DNA from: Palsa-504 sp963808315
GTDB lineage: Bacteria; Actinomycetota; Actinomycetes; Streptosporangiales; Streptosporangiaceae
Assembly (NCBI GenBank): GCA_963808315.1
Contig: CAWEFK010000014.1
Coordinates: 1-64,000, forward strand
Length of the DNA: 64,000 nt
Direction of reading: 5' to 3'
Part shown: positions 9,836 to 17,748 of the stretch, in pieces
Position numbering within the stretch: position 1 is the stretch's first letter
Layout of the letters: each line of letters starts with the position of its first letter
Translations under genes and position numbers: made by a program
The notes under the pieces: generated by a model
What the model was told of the DNA's origin: nothing
Seen by the model: the letters and a program-made list of their open reading frames with translations, nothing else
Databases searched by the model: none

Positions 9836-9848
9836 ATTGATAGGCGGC
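9813..9848. promoter_or_regulatory. 36-bp near-perfect palindrome over the ybjQ promoter
   Basis: The 12-bp arms (9813-9824 and 9837-9848) are perfectly complementary. The centre is the perfect 8-bp palindrome TGATATCA at 9827-9834, and only two symmetric positions mismatch (9825/9836 and 9826/9835). It starts immediately after the -35 hexamer and covers the -10, where a dimeric repressor would block RNA polymerase. Which regulator binds is unknown. Confidence 0.65.
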
Positions 9849-9882
9849 CCCGGCCGCGGTGACAAGCTACTGGAGGCACCCG

Positions 9883-10275
9883 ATGCAAGCATCAGCCGAG
9901 AACATCACTTCGTCCCGACCCATGATCGTCACCACCACCGAGAACATCCCGGGCACCCGGGTGGTGAAGACAATCGGCCAGGTGTTCGGCCTCACCGTCC
10001 GGTCGCGGAGCCTCGGCGGCAACATCGCCGCCGGCCTCAAGGCTCTGGTCGGCGGCGAGATCGGATCGTACGTCAAGCTCAACGAGGATGCCCGGCGCCA
10101 GGCGCTCGACCGCATGGTGCAGAACGCCGCCGCCATGGGGGCCAACGCCGTGACCATGATGCGCTTCGACTCCACCGAGATGGGCCGGTCCATGACCGAG
10201 ATCGTGGCCTACGGGACCGCCCGGTTCGTCGAGACGGTGGCCGAGGGCCCCGACTCCGTCAGCGCGCAGGGCTGA
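9883..10275 (+). CDS. YbjQ/UPF0145 family protein
   Basis: Small homo-oligomeric protein of the YbjQ (UPF0145, PF01906) family, 130 residues. The start at 9883 follows CTGGAGG at the correct distance, so I prefer it to the in-frame ATG at 9859. Family features are IPGTRVVKTIGQVFGLTV near the N terminus, GLKALVGGEIGSYVKL, and AAMGANAVTMMRFDS. The biochemical role of the family is not established. It is cotranscribed with a small membrane protein 10 bp downstream, and both sit behind the operator at 9813-9848, suggesting inducible expression. Confidence 0.85.
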   Translation: MQASAENITSSRPMIVTTTENIPGTRVVKTIGQVFGLTVRSRSLGGNIAAGLKALVGGEIGSYVKLNEDARRQALDRMVQNAAAMGANAVTMMRFDSTEMGRSMTEIVAYGTARFVETVAEGPDSVSAQG

Positions 10276-10285
10276 GGAGGCAGTC

Positions 10286-10507
10286 ATGCACGCGGTGGAA
10301 TGGGCGGTCCTTGCGATCGTCGTCCTCGGAATCGTCGTTGCCGTCTTCGGCTGGGACCGGTACCGGGGGGACAGAAAGAGCACCGACGCGGGCACCGGTA
10401 CCGGCTCCGAGCCCACCGGCGAGGTGTTCATTGACCCAGCTACCGGTAAGCGGATGCGGGTGTGGTACGACCCGGCGACCGGTGACCGGGAGTACCGCGC
10501 CGAGTGA
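10286..10507 (+). CDS. Small single-pass membrane protein in the ybjQ operon
   Basis: 73-residue protein with a strong Shine-Dalgarno (GAGGAGG) before the ATG. The N-terminal half is one membrane helix (WAVLAIVVLGIVVAVFGW, residues about 5-22). The cytoplasmic tail ends with a duplicated motif: IDPATGKRMRVWYDPATGD contains DPATGKR and DPATGDR. I do not recognise a named family. The 10-bp gap to the YbjQ gene argues for joint expression and possibly membrane tethering of YbjQ. Confidence 0.65.
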   Translation: MHAVEWAVLAIVVLGIVVAVFGWDRYRGDRKSTDAGTGTGSEPTGEVFIDPATGKRMRVWYDPATGDREYRAE

Positions 10508-10724
10508 GCCGAGGCGGGGTGCGCAGCTGCGACAGGGCACGCGGGGCAGTCCCGCGAACCCCGCCCGCCCCATCCTGCACGCCCGTGCTGTACCGCTCCC
10601 GCTTCCGACCCACACCGATGGTCCACCGTAGTTGTCCCAGCCACAGCAACGGTCCATCGCTGTGGTCAGACCAGGGGTTCCGCTGCGGCTGGAACGGGGC
10701 GAACGGTAATCCGCCACGGCACTA

Positions 10725-10756
10725 CTTGACCTTTCCCTCGGGTCAAGGCGCATGCT
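10725..10756 (+). promoter_or_regulatory. MerR-type operator/promoter (19-bp spacer)
   Basis: Arms CTTGACC (10725-10731) and GGTCAAG (10741-10747) form a perfect dyad. TTGACC at 10726-10731 serves as -35 and CATGCT at 10751-10756 as -10, giving a 19-bp spacer. Long spacers with the dyad inside are the hallmark of MerR-activated promoters. The MerR-family gene begins 39 bp downstream, so autoregulation is likely. Confidence 0.7.
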
Positions 10757-10794
10757 CGTGGAGCCGGGCAGGTCGCCCGGCCTGGAGGAGACCG

Positions 10795-11616
10795 ATGGAC
10801 CTGATGACAATCGGTGCGTTCGCCGAGCGGACCCGGCTGTCCCCGAAGGCGCTGCGCCTTTACGGACGGCTCGGGTTGCTGCCCCCGGCCCGGACCGATC
10901 CCGTCAGCGGCTACCGCTTCTACAGCGAGGACCAGGTGGCCAGCGCCCGGCTCGTCGCGCTGCTACGGCGTCTCGGCATGCCGCTGCCGGTCATCGCGGA
11001 CATCGCGGCGAAACCGCCAGGCGAAGCGGCGGAAGCGGTCGAAAGTTACTGGGCTGGCGTCGAGTCGGTCACGGCGGACCGGCGGGTCCTGGTCTCCTAC
11101 ATCCAGGCGAAACTCACGGGAGCCGACATGGCACAGTATGACGTCCAGACTCGCATCATCGGTGAGCGCACGCTCCTTTCCATCAGCCGCCACCTGCACG
11201 CAGCCGAAACCGCGGCCTTCTTCGGCGACGCCTTCGCCCGGCTGCGGTCAGCCGGTCCCGGCGTGGAGGGCATCGCCGGCTGCCCCTTCCTCGTGTTCTA
11301 CGGCGAGGTCAGCGACGATAGCGACGGGCCGGTGGAACTGTGCCGCCCGGTGGCCGACGGAAGCGCCGTAGACCTGACCGCGGCGATGGCAGACGTCCAG
11401 CTCCGGGCGGAGCCAGCCCACGATGAGGTCTTCATCCGGCTGGCCGCCAAGGACATGGGCTGGCCCGCGCTGGCCCCGGCGGTCGACGCGCTCGAAGCCT
11501 GGATGCGTGAACAGCGGCGCGAGCCGGCCGGAGCGCTGCGCCAGGTCCTGATCGCCGACCAGCGCACTGCCACCCCCAGCACGCCGGTCTGCGATCTCAG
11601 CGTCCCGCTGCGATAA
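10795..11616 (+). CDS. MerR family transcriptional regulator with GyrI-like effector domain
   Basis: Regulator of 273 residues. The ATG at 10795 has GGAGGAG upstream, and the longer open frame before it is not coding. The N-terminal winged helix-turn-helix is canonical (MTIGAFAERTRLSPKALRLY, then GLLPPARTDPVSGYRFY). A short coiled-coil linker leads to a C-terminal domain (from about residue 110, YDVQTRIIGERTLLSI) resembling the GyrI-like small-molecule-binding domain of BmrR-type regulators. It probably senses a hydrophobic or cationic compound and controls its own promoter. No dedicated efflux gene lies downstream. Confidence 0.85.
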   Translation: MDLMTIGAFAERTRLSPKALRLYGRLGLLPPARTDPVSGYRFYSEDQVASARLVALLRRLGMPLPVIADIAAKPPGEAAEAVESYWAGVESVTADRRVLVSYIQAKLTGADMAQYDVQTRIIGERTLLSISRHLHAAETAAFFGDAFARLRSAGPGVEGIAGCPFLVFYGEVSDDSDGPVELCRPVADGSAVDLTAAMADVQLRAEPAHDEVFIRLAAKDMGWPALAPAVDALEAWMREQRREPAGALRQVLIADQRTATPSTPVCDLSVPLR

Positions 11617-12177
11617 ACGTGCCGGCAGGTTCTTCGAAAGCACCACAAAGTAGAGGTCGTCACGCAGCGGGCGGGCAAACACCGGATCTGCCGGGAATGG
11701 TCGTGTCTCGCCGCTTCGCGAAAATCCTAGCCGCTCGTACCAGGCGATGAGCTTTTCCTGCTGGGCGAGAACGGTCAGTTCAAGCACGGCTGACCCGAAC
11801 GTGAGAACGGCTGACCGCTCGGCCTCTCCCATGACCCGACGACCCAGGCCGGCGCGCTGGGCCGCGGGGGTAACGGCGAAGGTGCCGAAATAAGCCACGT
11901 TGGCGCCGCGGTCCGTTACCTGGCAGCACGCGATTATTTTATTCCCTTCGTCGAATACGAGCATTATTGAGTTGGGTTCCTCGATCCTGGCCAGCACTTG
12001 TTCGGCATTGATCCGGTCACCGGCCACCAGGTCCGCTTCACTGGTCCAACCCTGGCGGCTTGACTCGCCGCGGTAGGCCGAGCGAATAAGCTGGACGAGG
12101 CTCTCCACGTCAGCCGGGGTGGCGAGCCGGAATTTAGTCACCGGACGGCGGTAGCTGGCAGCGCTCGAATCGTCCAT
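11248..12177 (-). CDS. GNAT family N-acetyltransferase with antisense C-terminal read-through
   Basis: The first 185 or so residues are a standard GNAT acetyltransferase: FRLATPADVESLVQLIRSAY, the acetyl-CoA P-loop region GTFAVTPAAQRAGLGRRVMG, and the ending WYERLGFSRSG through DDLYFVVLSKNL. Such proteins transfer an acetyl group from acetyl-CoA to an amine, and the substrate here is unknown. After SKNL, where homologues stop, the frame stays open for more than 110 codons antisense to the 3' part of the MerR gene. That tail has no domain resemblance and is probably not native; the stop may have been lost to a point change or indel near 11620. Confidence 0.7.
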   Translation of the reverse strand: MDDSSAASYRRPVTKFRLATPADVESLVQLIRSAYRGESSRQGWTSEADLVAGDRINAEQVLARIEEPNSIMLVFDEGNKIIACCQVTDRGANVAYFGTFAVTPAAQRAGLGRRVMGEAERSAVLTFGSAVLELTVLAQQEKLIAWYERLGFSRSGETRPFPADPVFARPLRDDLYFVVLSKNLPARLSQRDAEIADRRAGGGSALVGDQDLAQRSGRLAPLFTHPGFERVDRRGQRGPAHVLGGQPDEDLIVGWLRPELDVCHRRGQVYGASVGHRAAQFHRPVAIVADLAVEHEEGAAGDALHAGTG

Positions 12178-12339
12178 CTGTGACAGCCCCGTTCGTCATG
12201 CCGGTCGCCGACATCATGCCGCCCGCATTCATGAGCATATTGCCGCCCCGCGCCGTCGATGGGCACCAGGGCGGCCCGCGGCACCCAGGGGACGCGGCCG
12301 AGCCTGGTGCGGTTGCCGCCGGCCAACTAGGCTCCGATT

Positions 12340-12447
12340 ATGCGCGGTTTCCACCTCACGCAGATTCCTCAGGGACTTGCTGTGGGCATACTCGTGGTGG
12401 CTATCGTGGTGGCGGCATGGCTCATCGTTGCGGTGCGCCGGAAATAG
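12340..12447 (+). CDS. Possible 35-aa single-pass membrane protein
   Basis: A short frame from ATG 12340 encodes an amphipathic start (MRGFHLTQIPQ), one strong membrane helix (GLAVGILVVAIVVAAWLIVA) and a basic tail ending VRRK. The helix plus positive-inside tail is hard to explain as a noncoding shadow. There is no clear Shine-Dalgarno, so this could be a chance frame. It ends 33 bp before the stop of pafA, in convergent orientation. Confidence 0.4.
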   Translation: MRGFHLTQIPQGLAVGILVVAIVVAAWLIVAVRRK

Positions 12448-12479
12448 CGAGGCGGCCGCCAGGACATGCAAAAGCGCCT

Positions 12480-13838
12480 TCACATGTCGGCGATGAGCCT
12501 GTCGACCCGGTCATCGACCGAGCGGAACGGGTCTTTGCACAGCACCGTCCGCTGAACCTGGTCGTTGACCTTGAGGTGGACCCAGTCGATGGTGACGTCT
12601 CGCCCCTTCTCCTGGGCCTGGCGGATGAACTCGCCCCGCAGCTTCGCCCGGGTGGACTGCGGCGGGATGGACTTGGCCTCGAAGATGTCCAGGTTGCTTG
12701 TCACCCGGTTGACGACCCCGTTGCGCTGGAGCAAGTAGTACAAGCCCCGGCCGCGGCGCACGTCGTGGTAGGCCAGGTCCAGCTGGGCGATCCGGGGGGC
12801 AGACAGCGGCAGGTCATGCCGGGCCCGGTACCGCTCGATCAGCTGGAACTTGGTGACCCAGTCGATCTCGCGGGCAATCTTGTCGAGGTTCCCGGTCTCG
12901 ATCGCGTCGAGCGTCCGCTCCCACAGCTCAAGCACGCGCTCGCTGACCGCATCCAGCCCGTGCGTGCGGGCGAAATCCCGCGCGCAGGTCAGGTACTCGT
13001 ACTGGATCTCCAGGGCGCTCAGCTCGCGCCCGTCCGTCAAGCGCACCCGACTGCGGCCGGTCATGTCGTGGCTGATCTCGCGGATCGCGCGGACCGGGTT
13101 GTCCAGTGTCATGTCCGGAATCACCGCGCCGCCCTCGATCATCCGCAGCACGAGGTTGGTGGACCCGATCTTGAGCAGCAGCGTGGTCTCGCTCATGTTG
13201 GCGTCGCCGACGATCACGTGCAGGCGGCGGTACTGCTCGGCGTCGGCGTGCGGCTCGTCCCTGGTGTTGATGACCGGCCGGGACCTGGTGGTGGCCGACG
13301 ACACCCCCTCCCAGATGTGATCGGCGCGCTGGCTGACGCAGTACACGGTGCCGTGCGCGGTCTGCAGGACCTTCCCGGCCCCGCAGATCATCTGCCGGGT
13401 GACCAGGAACGGCATCAAGATGGCGGTCAGCCGCCCCAGGTCCTCCTGCCGGGGGACCAGGTAGTTCTCATGGCAGCCGTAGGAGTTCCCGGCGGAGTCC
13501 GTGTTGTTCTTGAACAGGTAGATATCCCCGGCGATCCCCTCCTCGCGCAGCTGACGGTCGGCGTCCGCCACCAGCCCCTCGACGATCCGCTCGCCCGCCT
13601 TGTCGTGCGTGACCAGGTCCACGATGTTGTCGCACTCCGGGGTCGCGTACTCGGGGTGACTGCCCACGTCGAGGTAGAGCCGGCCGCCGTTGCGGAGGAA
13701 GACGTTACTGCTGCGTCCCCACGACACCACGCCACGGAACAGGTAACGCGCCACCTCGTCCGGCGTCAGCTGTCGTTGGCCGCGGAAGGTACAGGTGAGG
13801 CCGTACTCAGTCTCGACCCCGTATATCCGCCGGTCCAT
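12480..13838 (-). CDS. pafA: Pup--protein ligase PafA
   Basis: Ligase that attaches the small modifier Pup to lysines of proteins destined for the actinobacterial proteasome. Length 452 residues, as in mycobacteria. The start MDRRIYGVETEYGL is the family hallmark (Glu in the ATP/Mg site, GVETEYG). Also present are YLDVGSHPEYATPECD, LFKNNTDSAGNSYGCHENYL, and the C-terminal WVHLKVNDQVQRTVLCKDPF. The gene stands alone: neither pup, dop, arc nor prcBA is adjacent, although pafA often follows prcA in actinobacteria. Two palindromes lie in the 214 bp upstream. Confidence 0.97.
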   Translation of the reverse strand: MDRRIYGVETEYGLTCTFRGQRQLTPDEVARYLFRGVVSWGRSSNVFLRNGGRLYLDVGSHPEYATPECDNIVDLVTHDKAGERIVEGLVADADRQLREEGIAGDIYLFKNNTDSAGNSYGCHENYLVPRQEDLGRLTAILMPFLVTRQMICGAGKVLQTAHGTVYCVSQRADHIWEGVSSATTRSRPVINTRDEPHADAEQYRRLHVIVGDANMSETTLLLKIGSTNLVLRMIEGGAVIPDMTLDNPVRAIREISHDMTGRSRVRLTDGRELSALEIQYEYLTCARDFARTHGLDAVSERVLELWERTLDAIETGNLDKIAREIDWVTKFQLIERYRARHDLPLSAPRIAQLDLAYHDVRRGRGLYYLLQRNGVVNRVTSNLDIFEAKSIPPQSTRAKLRGEFIRQAQEKGRDVTIDWVHLKVNDQVQRTVLCKDPFRSVDDRVDRLIADM

Positions 13839-13937
13839 GCACCCAACCTACGTTCCCCGGCGACCGGTGTCATGACCCCGGCGCCCTGGCCAGGCGGCCC
13901 CGCTCCCGCCGGTAGCCGTCAGGAGCCAGCCGCCGCG

Positions 13938-13953
13938 GCGGACAATAGTCCGC
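13938..13953. promoter_or_regulatory. 16-bp perfect palindrome upstream of pafA
   Basis: GCGGACAATAGTCCGC, with GGAC and GTCC separated by four bases, is the geometry of a DosR box (GGGAC-N4-GTCCC) with a weaker outer base. It lies about 100 bp from both pafA and the divergent membrane-protein gene. Confidence 0.4.
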
Positions 13954-13979
13954 GGGTCCGGTGTCCTGGCCGGGATTGT

Positions 13980-13994
13980 TTCCCATGATGGGAA
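13980..13994. promoter_or_regulatory. 15-bp palindrome TTCCCAT-G-ATGGGAA
   Basis: Seven-base complementary arms around one central base, 59 bp before the GTG of the membrane-protein gene. The symmetry suggests an operator; no regulator is assigned. Confidence 0.35.
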
Positions 13995-14052
13995 CCGTGC
14001 GGGCCTGCCGCTACGACAGGAAGAACATGGAAGCTACCGAACGGCTCTGGTC

Positions 14053-15747
14053 GTGAGGCCAGCGGCCGGGGACCGCGACGACGCGGCGTTGCTGCGTGCG
14101 GTGGCGCGCGGGGCGGTGGTGGCCGGGTCCGGCGGCTTGCACCGGTCGCCACGGCTGCGGATGGTGCTGAGCCTGGCCAGGATAGAGGCCCTGTTCATGG
14201 TCCGCAGCCCGCTGGGGCTGGCCGGGCTGCTGGCCGGCGTCCTGGCGGTCTGGGGCTGGTTCTGGCTCAACCCGGTGCAGCCGCTGTGGTGGTGGGCCGA
14301 CTGGCGGATCGGCGTGGCCCAGCTGATCCTGGCCATGACCGTCCTGGTGGCCGCGCAACTGGCGGCCGGGCGGGCCCGGCGGGACGCCATGGCGGACCTG
14401 TACGCCAGCTTCCCGGCCGCGGCCGGCACCCGGACGCTGGCCTGCCTGGCCGGCCTGGCCGGCGCGGTGCCGGCCAGCGTGCTGCTGCTCGGCGCGGCCG
14501 TCGTGCTTGTGCAACTGCGCGGCACCATCGGTGCCCCGAGCATCATGGTCCTGGCGGGCGGAGTCGTGCTGGTGATCGCGGCCGGAGCGGCCGGGACCGC
14601 GATCGGCAGCCGGTTCTCCCATCCGCTGGCCGGATTGCTCGGCGCCCTGGTCCTGTTCCTGCCCACCGCGACCGGTCACCTGCTCCCGAGCTGGAGCAGC
14701 TGGCTGATCCCGTGGCACTATTTCCCTGATCAGCTGGGCTGGCTGCCCGGCCCGCTGACCGGATACCCGCCGGCCGACGCGCACGCGGCGGAGCTGGCCG
14801 GCGTCGCCGTCCTGGCCGCGATCGTGGCGCTGGCGGTGACCGTCCGCGGTGGCCGGGCCCGTGGCCTGCTGGCGTCGGCCGGCGTCCTGGCCGTGGCCGC
14901 CATCTTCTTCGCGGGGGACGCGCAGCTGGCGGCAGTCCCGGCCGCCCAGCTGAACCACCTGGCCGCCGAGATGGCCGACCCGGGCTCGGTGCAGCAGTGC
15001 ACCACCGCCAGCGGTGTCCGGTACTGCCTGTACCCGGGCTTCGGCCGCGACCTGCCGTCGATCGAGGCGCCCGTCGACGAGGTGCTCGCGCTCCTGCCCG
15101 CCCGGCCCCGCCCGCCGCTGACGGTCCGGCAGGTCCTGTCGGTGGACTTCACCGACCCGGCCCTCACCCGCGGTCATCCACCGCAGCAGGTGTCCCAGTG
15201 GGCCGCGCAGACGCGGTCCGCGCCGGGCAACGTCACCGCGGCGTCGGCGATCTACCTGACCGTGGGGGAGTGGGCGGCGGCCGGGTCGCTGGCCGGCGCG
15301 GACTTCAGCCTGGCCCTGGCCACCGCCGGATGGGCGGTCGGTTCCCCGCCCGCCCGTCCGGACACTCCCCTGGCCGGGGACCAGGCGCGGGAGGCGATCG
15401 CGATCTGGCTGGCCATCCTCGCTACCCGCCCCCCGGCCGGTCAACTCCAGCAGGGCCTGCAGTGGCAGGGGGTCAGCGCGCGACGGGGCCGCCCCACGCT
15501 CGTCGCGATCTGGAACTATCCAGGCGCCGGCGGGGTCACGGCGTCCTGGCCGTCGCCGCAGCCGCTCCCCGCCGCCGTGTACCTGCTGGCCAAGGCCATG
15601 GCCGGGCGGCCAGAACAAAAGGTCAGCCAGGTTCTCAGGGACCACTGGGCGACCTGGGTGGACGGGCGCAGCACCGATGCTCAGCTCGCGGCCGCCCTCG
15701 GCATCCAGGTGCCGGACGGTCCCCTCCCGCCCAGTCCCGGGCCGTGA
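14053..15747 (+). CDS. Polytopic membrane protein with C-terminal exported domain (ABC-2-like permease)
   Basis: 564 residues from GTG 14053; the in-frame ATG at 14161 (MVLSLARIEALFMVRSP) is an equally good start. About six membrane helices follow (LGLAGLLAGVLAVWGWFW, VLLLGAAVVLVQL and others), ending near residue 295. After that comes a hydrophilic region of about 265 residues with QCTTASGVRYCLYPGFGR (two Cys) and no further helix. The arrangement resembles ABC-2-type permease subunits whose last part is outside the membrane, but no ATPase is adjacent, so the role is open. It lies divergent from pafA. Confidence 0.6.
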   Translation: MRPAAGDRDDAALLRAVARGAVVAGSGGLHRSPRLRMVLSLARIEALFMVRSPLGLAGLLAGVLAVWGWFWLNPVQPLWWWADWRIGVAQLILAMTVLVAAQLAAGRARRDAMADLYASFPAAAGTRTLACLAGLAGAVPASVLLLGAAVVLVQLRGTIGAPSIMVLAGGVVLVIAAGAAGTAIGSRFSHPLAGLLGALVLFLPTATGHLLPSWSSWLIPWHYFPDQLGWLPGPLTGYPPADAHAAELAGVAVLAAIVALAVTVRGGRARGLLASAGVLAVAAIFFAGDAQLAAVPAAQLNHLAAEMADPGSVQQCTTASGVRYCLYPGFGRDLPSIEAPVDEVLALLPARPRPPLTVRQVLSVDFTDPALTRGHPPQQVSQWAAQTRSAPGNVTAASAIYLTVGEWAAAGSLAGADFSLALATAGWAVGSPPARPDTPLAGDQAREAIAIWLAILATRPPAGQLQQGLQWQGVSARRGRPTLVAIWNYPGAGGVTASWPSPQPLPAAVYLLAKAMAGRPEQKVSQVLRDHWATWVDGRSTDAQLAAALGIQVPDGPLPPSPGP

Positions 15748-16095
15748 TCACGCATCCGGGCCGGCCGCGGGCCTGCGCTCGGGCATCGGATAGACCCGGG
15801 CGGCGGGCCGGTCGGCGACGTCCGAGCGGCGGCCAGCCTTGGTGGCTCTGTCCTCGACCAGGGCAGCGACCACCGCGGCGACCGTCCGGTCATCGAGGCC
15901 GGGTGGCGGTTCGACGTGCGGAGGTAGACTCTTGATGATCTTGCCGATGCCGCTGTATTCGTCGACTACGCCCGCGCAGTAGCGGCAGGTGCCGAGGTGG
16001 CAGTTGAACTCGGCCCGCTTGTCCGCGGGCAGGTTACCGAACACGAAGTCGAGGGCCTCGGGATGGGACAGCTCGATATCACGCTCAGAGAGCAT
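15748..16095 (-). CDS. Zinc-finger (ZAS) anti-sigma-factor-like protein
   Basis: 115-residue protein beginning MLSERDIELSHPEAL, with AGGAGGG correctly placed before the ATG at 16095. The zinc-binding anti-sigma motif is present: an upstream His in FNCHLGTCRYCA gives His-x3-Cys-x2-Cys, the ZAS pattern that holds an ECF sigma factor and may sense redox state. There is no membrane helix in the C terminus, so it is soluble like RsrA rather than RskA. The gene ends at the stop of the convergent membrane-protein gene. No sigma factor gene is adjacent, so its partner must be encoded elsewhere. Confidence 0.7.
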   Translation of the reverse strand: MLSERDIELSHPEALDFVFGNLPADKRAEFNCHLGTCRYCAGVVDEYSGIGKIIKSLPPHVEPPPGLDDRTVAAVVAALVEDRATKAGRRSDVADRPAARVYPMPERRPAAGPDA

Positions 16096-16230
16096 CTTCG
16101 TCGCCCTCCTGGTCGTGGAGCACATGGAAAGGCGTAGCCGATCCCCACCTATGTATACGAGTTTTCCGGCCGATCGGCTCATTTGTGCTAGCGGCCGTAA
16201 CACGGGTGTGCCATATTCCTACCAAACTGC

Positions 16231-16274
16231 CGGAGATGTCTCCCGCGCAGACCGGAGATGTCTCCCGCGCAGAC
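16231..16274. repeat. Two perfect tandem 22-bp units before the antiporter gene
   Basis: The 22 bp at 16231-16252 are repeated exactly at 16253-16274. Each unit contains GGAGATGTCTCC, in which GGAGA and TCTCC are complementary arms around TG. Two phased dyads 22 bp apart, 22 bp before the ATG at 16297, look like tandem operator half-turn sites or a leader-RNA element. Confidence 0.6.
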
Positions 16275-16296
16275 ACGTCACCTGGGGGGTCACTAC

Positions 16297-17637
16297 ATGT
16301 CATTTACCGATCCAAATCTGGCCCGGCTGCTGATCGCGCTGGCCGTGTTGCTGCTGGCCGCGCACGGTGTCGGCGCTCTTTTCGCCAAGTTCAAGCAGCC
16401 GCCCGCTATCGGCGAGATTGTCGGCGGCATCCTGCTGGGCCCGTCGGCCCTGGGCGCGGCCTTCCCGTCCGTTCAGCACTGGATCTTCCCGTCGGCCGGG
16501 TCCTCGGCCGCCGCGCTGGGCGCGGTCTACCAGATCGGCCTGCTGCTGCTGATGTTCGCCGCCGGTGCCGAGACGCGCCGGCTGCTCCAGCGCGATGCCG
16601 TCAGGCCGGTCGCGCTCACCGCGGCCTTCGGGCTGGTCATTCCCTTCGCGGCGGGCCTCGGCCTGGTGGCGGCCCTGGGCGTTCGCAGTTTCATGGGGAC
16701 CGCGGGCAACTCCTCGGCACTGGTGCTCGTCTTCGGCATGGCGGTCGCCGTGACGAGCATCCCGGTCATCACCCGGATCATGCATGACGTCGGCCTGCTC
16801 GGCACGCGCTTTTCCCGGATCGTGCTGTCCGTCGCGGTGATCGAGGACATCGTGCTGTATGTCGTGCTGGCCGTTGCGGTCGGGCTGGTTGTGGCAAAGG
16901 GCAGCAAGCCGTTCGGGCTGCCGGCGGCGCTGAACATCCACACCATCTGGCAGAACAGCGTCTACCACACGATCGTGGCGGTGGTCTTCCTCGCCCTGGC
17001 GCTGACGTTCGGGAGTCGTGCCTACAAGACGCTGACCGGGATGCGGGTCAACTCGCTGGCGCGCCGCAGCCCGGTCGCGTTCCAGCTGATGTGGATGCTC
17101 GCCCTGTCGGCGGCCGCGCTGGCCCTGGGCCTGGTCCCGCTGTACGGCGCGTTCGTGGCGGGCATCAGTGTGGCCGTCGCCAACAATGAGGGCGAGATCG
17201 TGCCGGAACGCAATGCCCTGGCCAGTGTTTCCTTCGGCTTCTTCATCCCCGTCTACTTCGCGATCATCGGTATCCAGCTCGACCTGATCCACCACTTCGA
17301 TGTGCTGTTCTTCCTCGGCTTCCTGGCCTTCGCCTGCTTCTTCAAGGCGGCGAGCGTGTACGCGGGCGCGCGCCTGTCGGGTGAGGACACGTTCGTGTCG
17401 AAGAGCCTGGCCATCGCGATGAACGCCCGGGGCGGGCCGGGCATCGTGCTCGCCTCGACCGCCTACGCGGCCGGCATCATCAACGAGACGTTCTTCGTCA
17501 GCCTCGTCATGCTCTCCGTCTTGACCTCGCTGGCGGCCGGATCGTGGCTGGAGCGTGTCGCGGACAAGCTGGCCGGTCACGGAGACGACCAGAAAGAAGG
17601 GAACCCTCAGGCCTCCGGCGAGCTCACCACGACCTGA
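16297..17637 (+). CDS. CPA2-type cation:proton antiporter
   Basis: Membrane antiporter of the Na+/H+ exchanger (PF00999) family, 446 residues, exchanging Na+ or K+ for protons. I start at the ATG at 16297 after CTGGGGGG rather than the upstream in-frame ATGs in the repeat. About 12 hydrophobic segments are visible. Family features are QPPAIGEIVGGILLGPSALG in helix 2, the discontinuous-helix region AVTSIPVITRIMHDVGLLG, and SVAVIEDIVLYV with the acidic pair of the ion site. There is no C-terminal TrkA-N domain, and the tail is short and hydrophilic. The tandem dyads directly upstream suggest dedicated regulation. Confidence 0.9.
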   Translation: MSFTDPNLARLLIALAVLLLAAHGVGALFAKFKQPPAIGEIVGGILLGPSALGAAFPSVQHWIFPSAGSSAAALGAVYQIGLLLLMFAAGAETRRLLQRDAVRPVALTAAFGLVIPFAAGLGLVAALGVRSFMGTAGNSSALVLVFGMAVAVTSIPVITRIMHDVGLLGTRFSRIVLSVAVIEDIVLYVVLAVAVGLVVAKGSKPFGLPAALNIHTIWQNSVYHTIVAVVFLALALTFGSRAYKTLTGMRVNSLARRSPVAFQLMWMLALSAAALALGLVPLYGAFVAGISVAVANNEGEIVPERNALASVSFGFFIPVYFAIIGIQLDLIHHFDVLFFLGFLAFACFFKAASVYAGARLSGEDTFVSKSLAIAMNARGGPGIVLASTAYAAGIINETFFVSLVMLSVLTSLAAGSWLERVADKLAGHGDDQKEGNPQASGELTTT

Positions 17638-17748
17638 CCGACCCGGGCCCGCAAAGTCGGCATTGGCGGAGAATTAGTCCGCTCAGGGAAAACATACGAT
17701 CTACGCGTATCCAGGCCTGCTTGTCCCCGCCGATCGAGGGAGTGGCTG

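Noticed and set aside
12180..13988. 602-codon plus-strand frame over pafA
   Set aside because: pafA on the other strand is unmistakable; the plus frame is a high-GC shadow.
14011..15645. 544-codon minus-strand frame
   Set aside because: Antisense to the membrane-protein gene; polar, low-complexity, no start signal.
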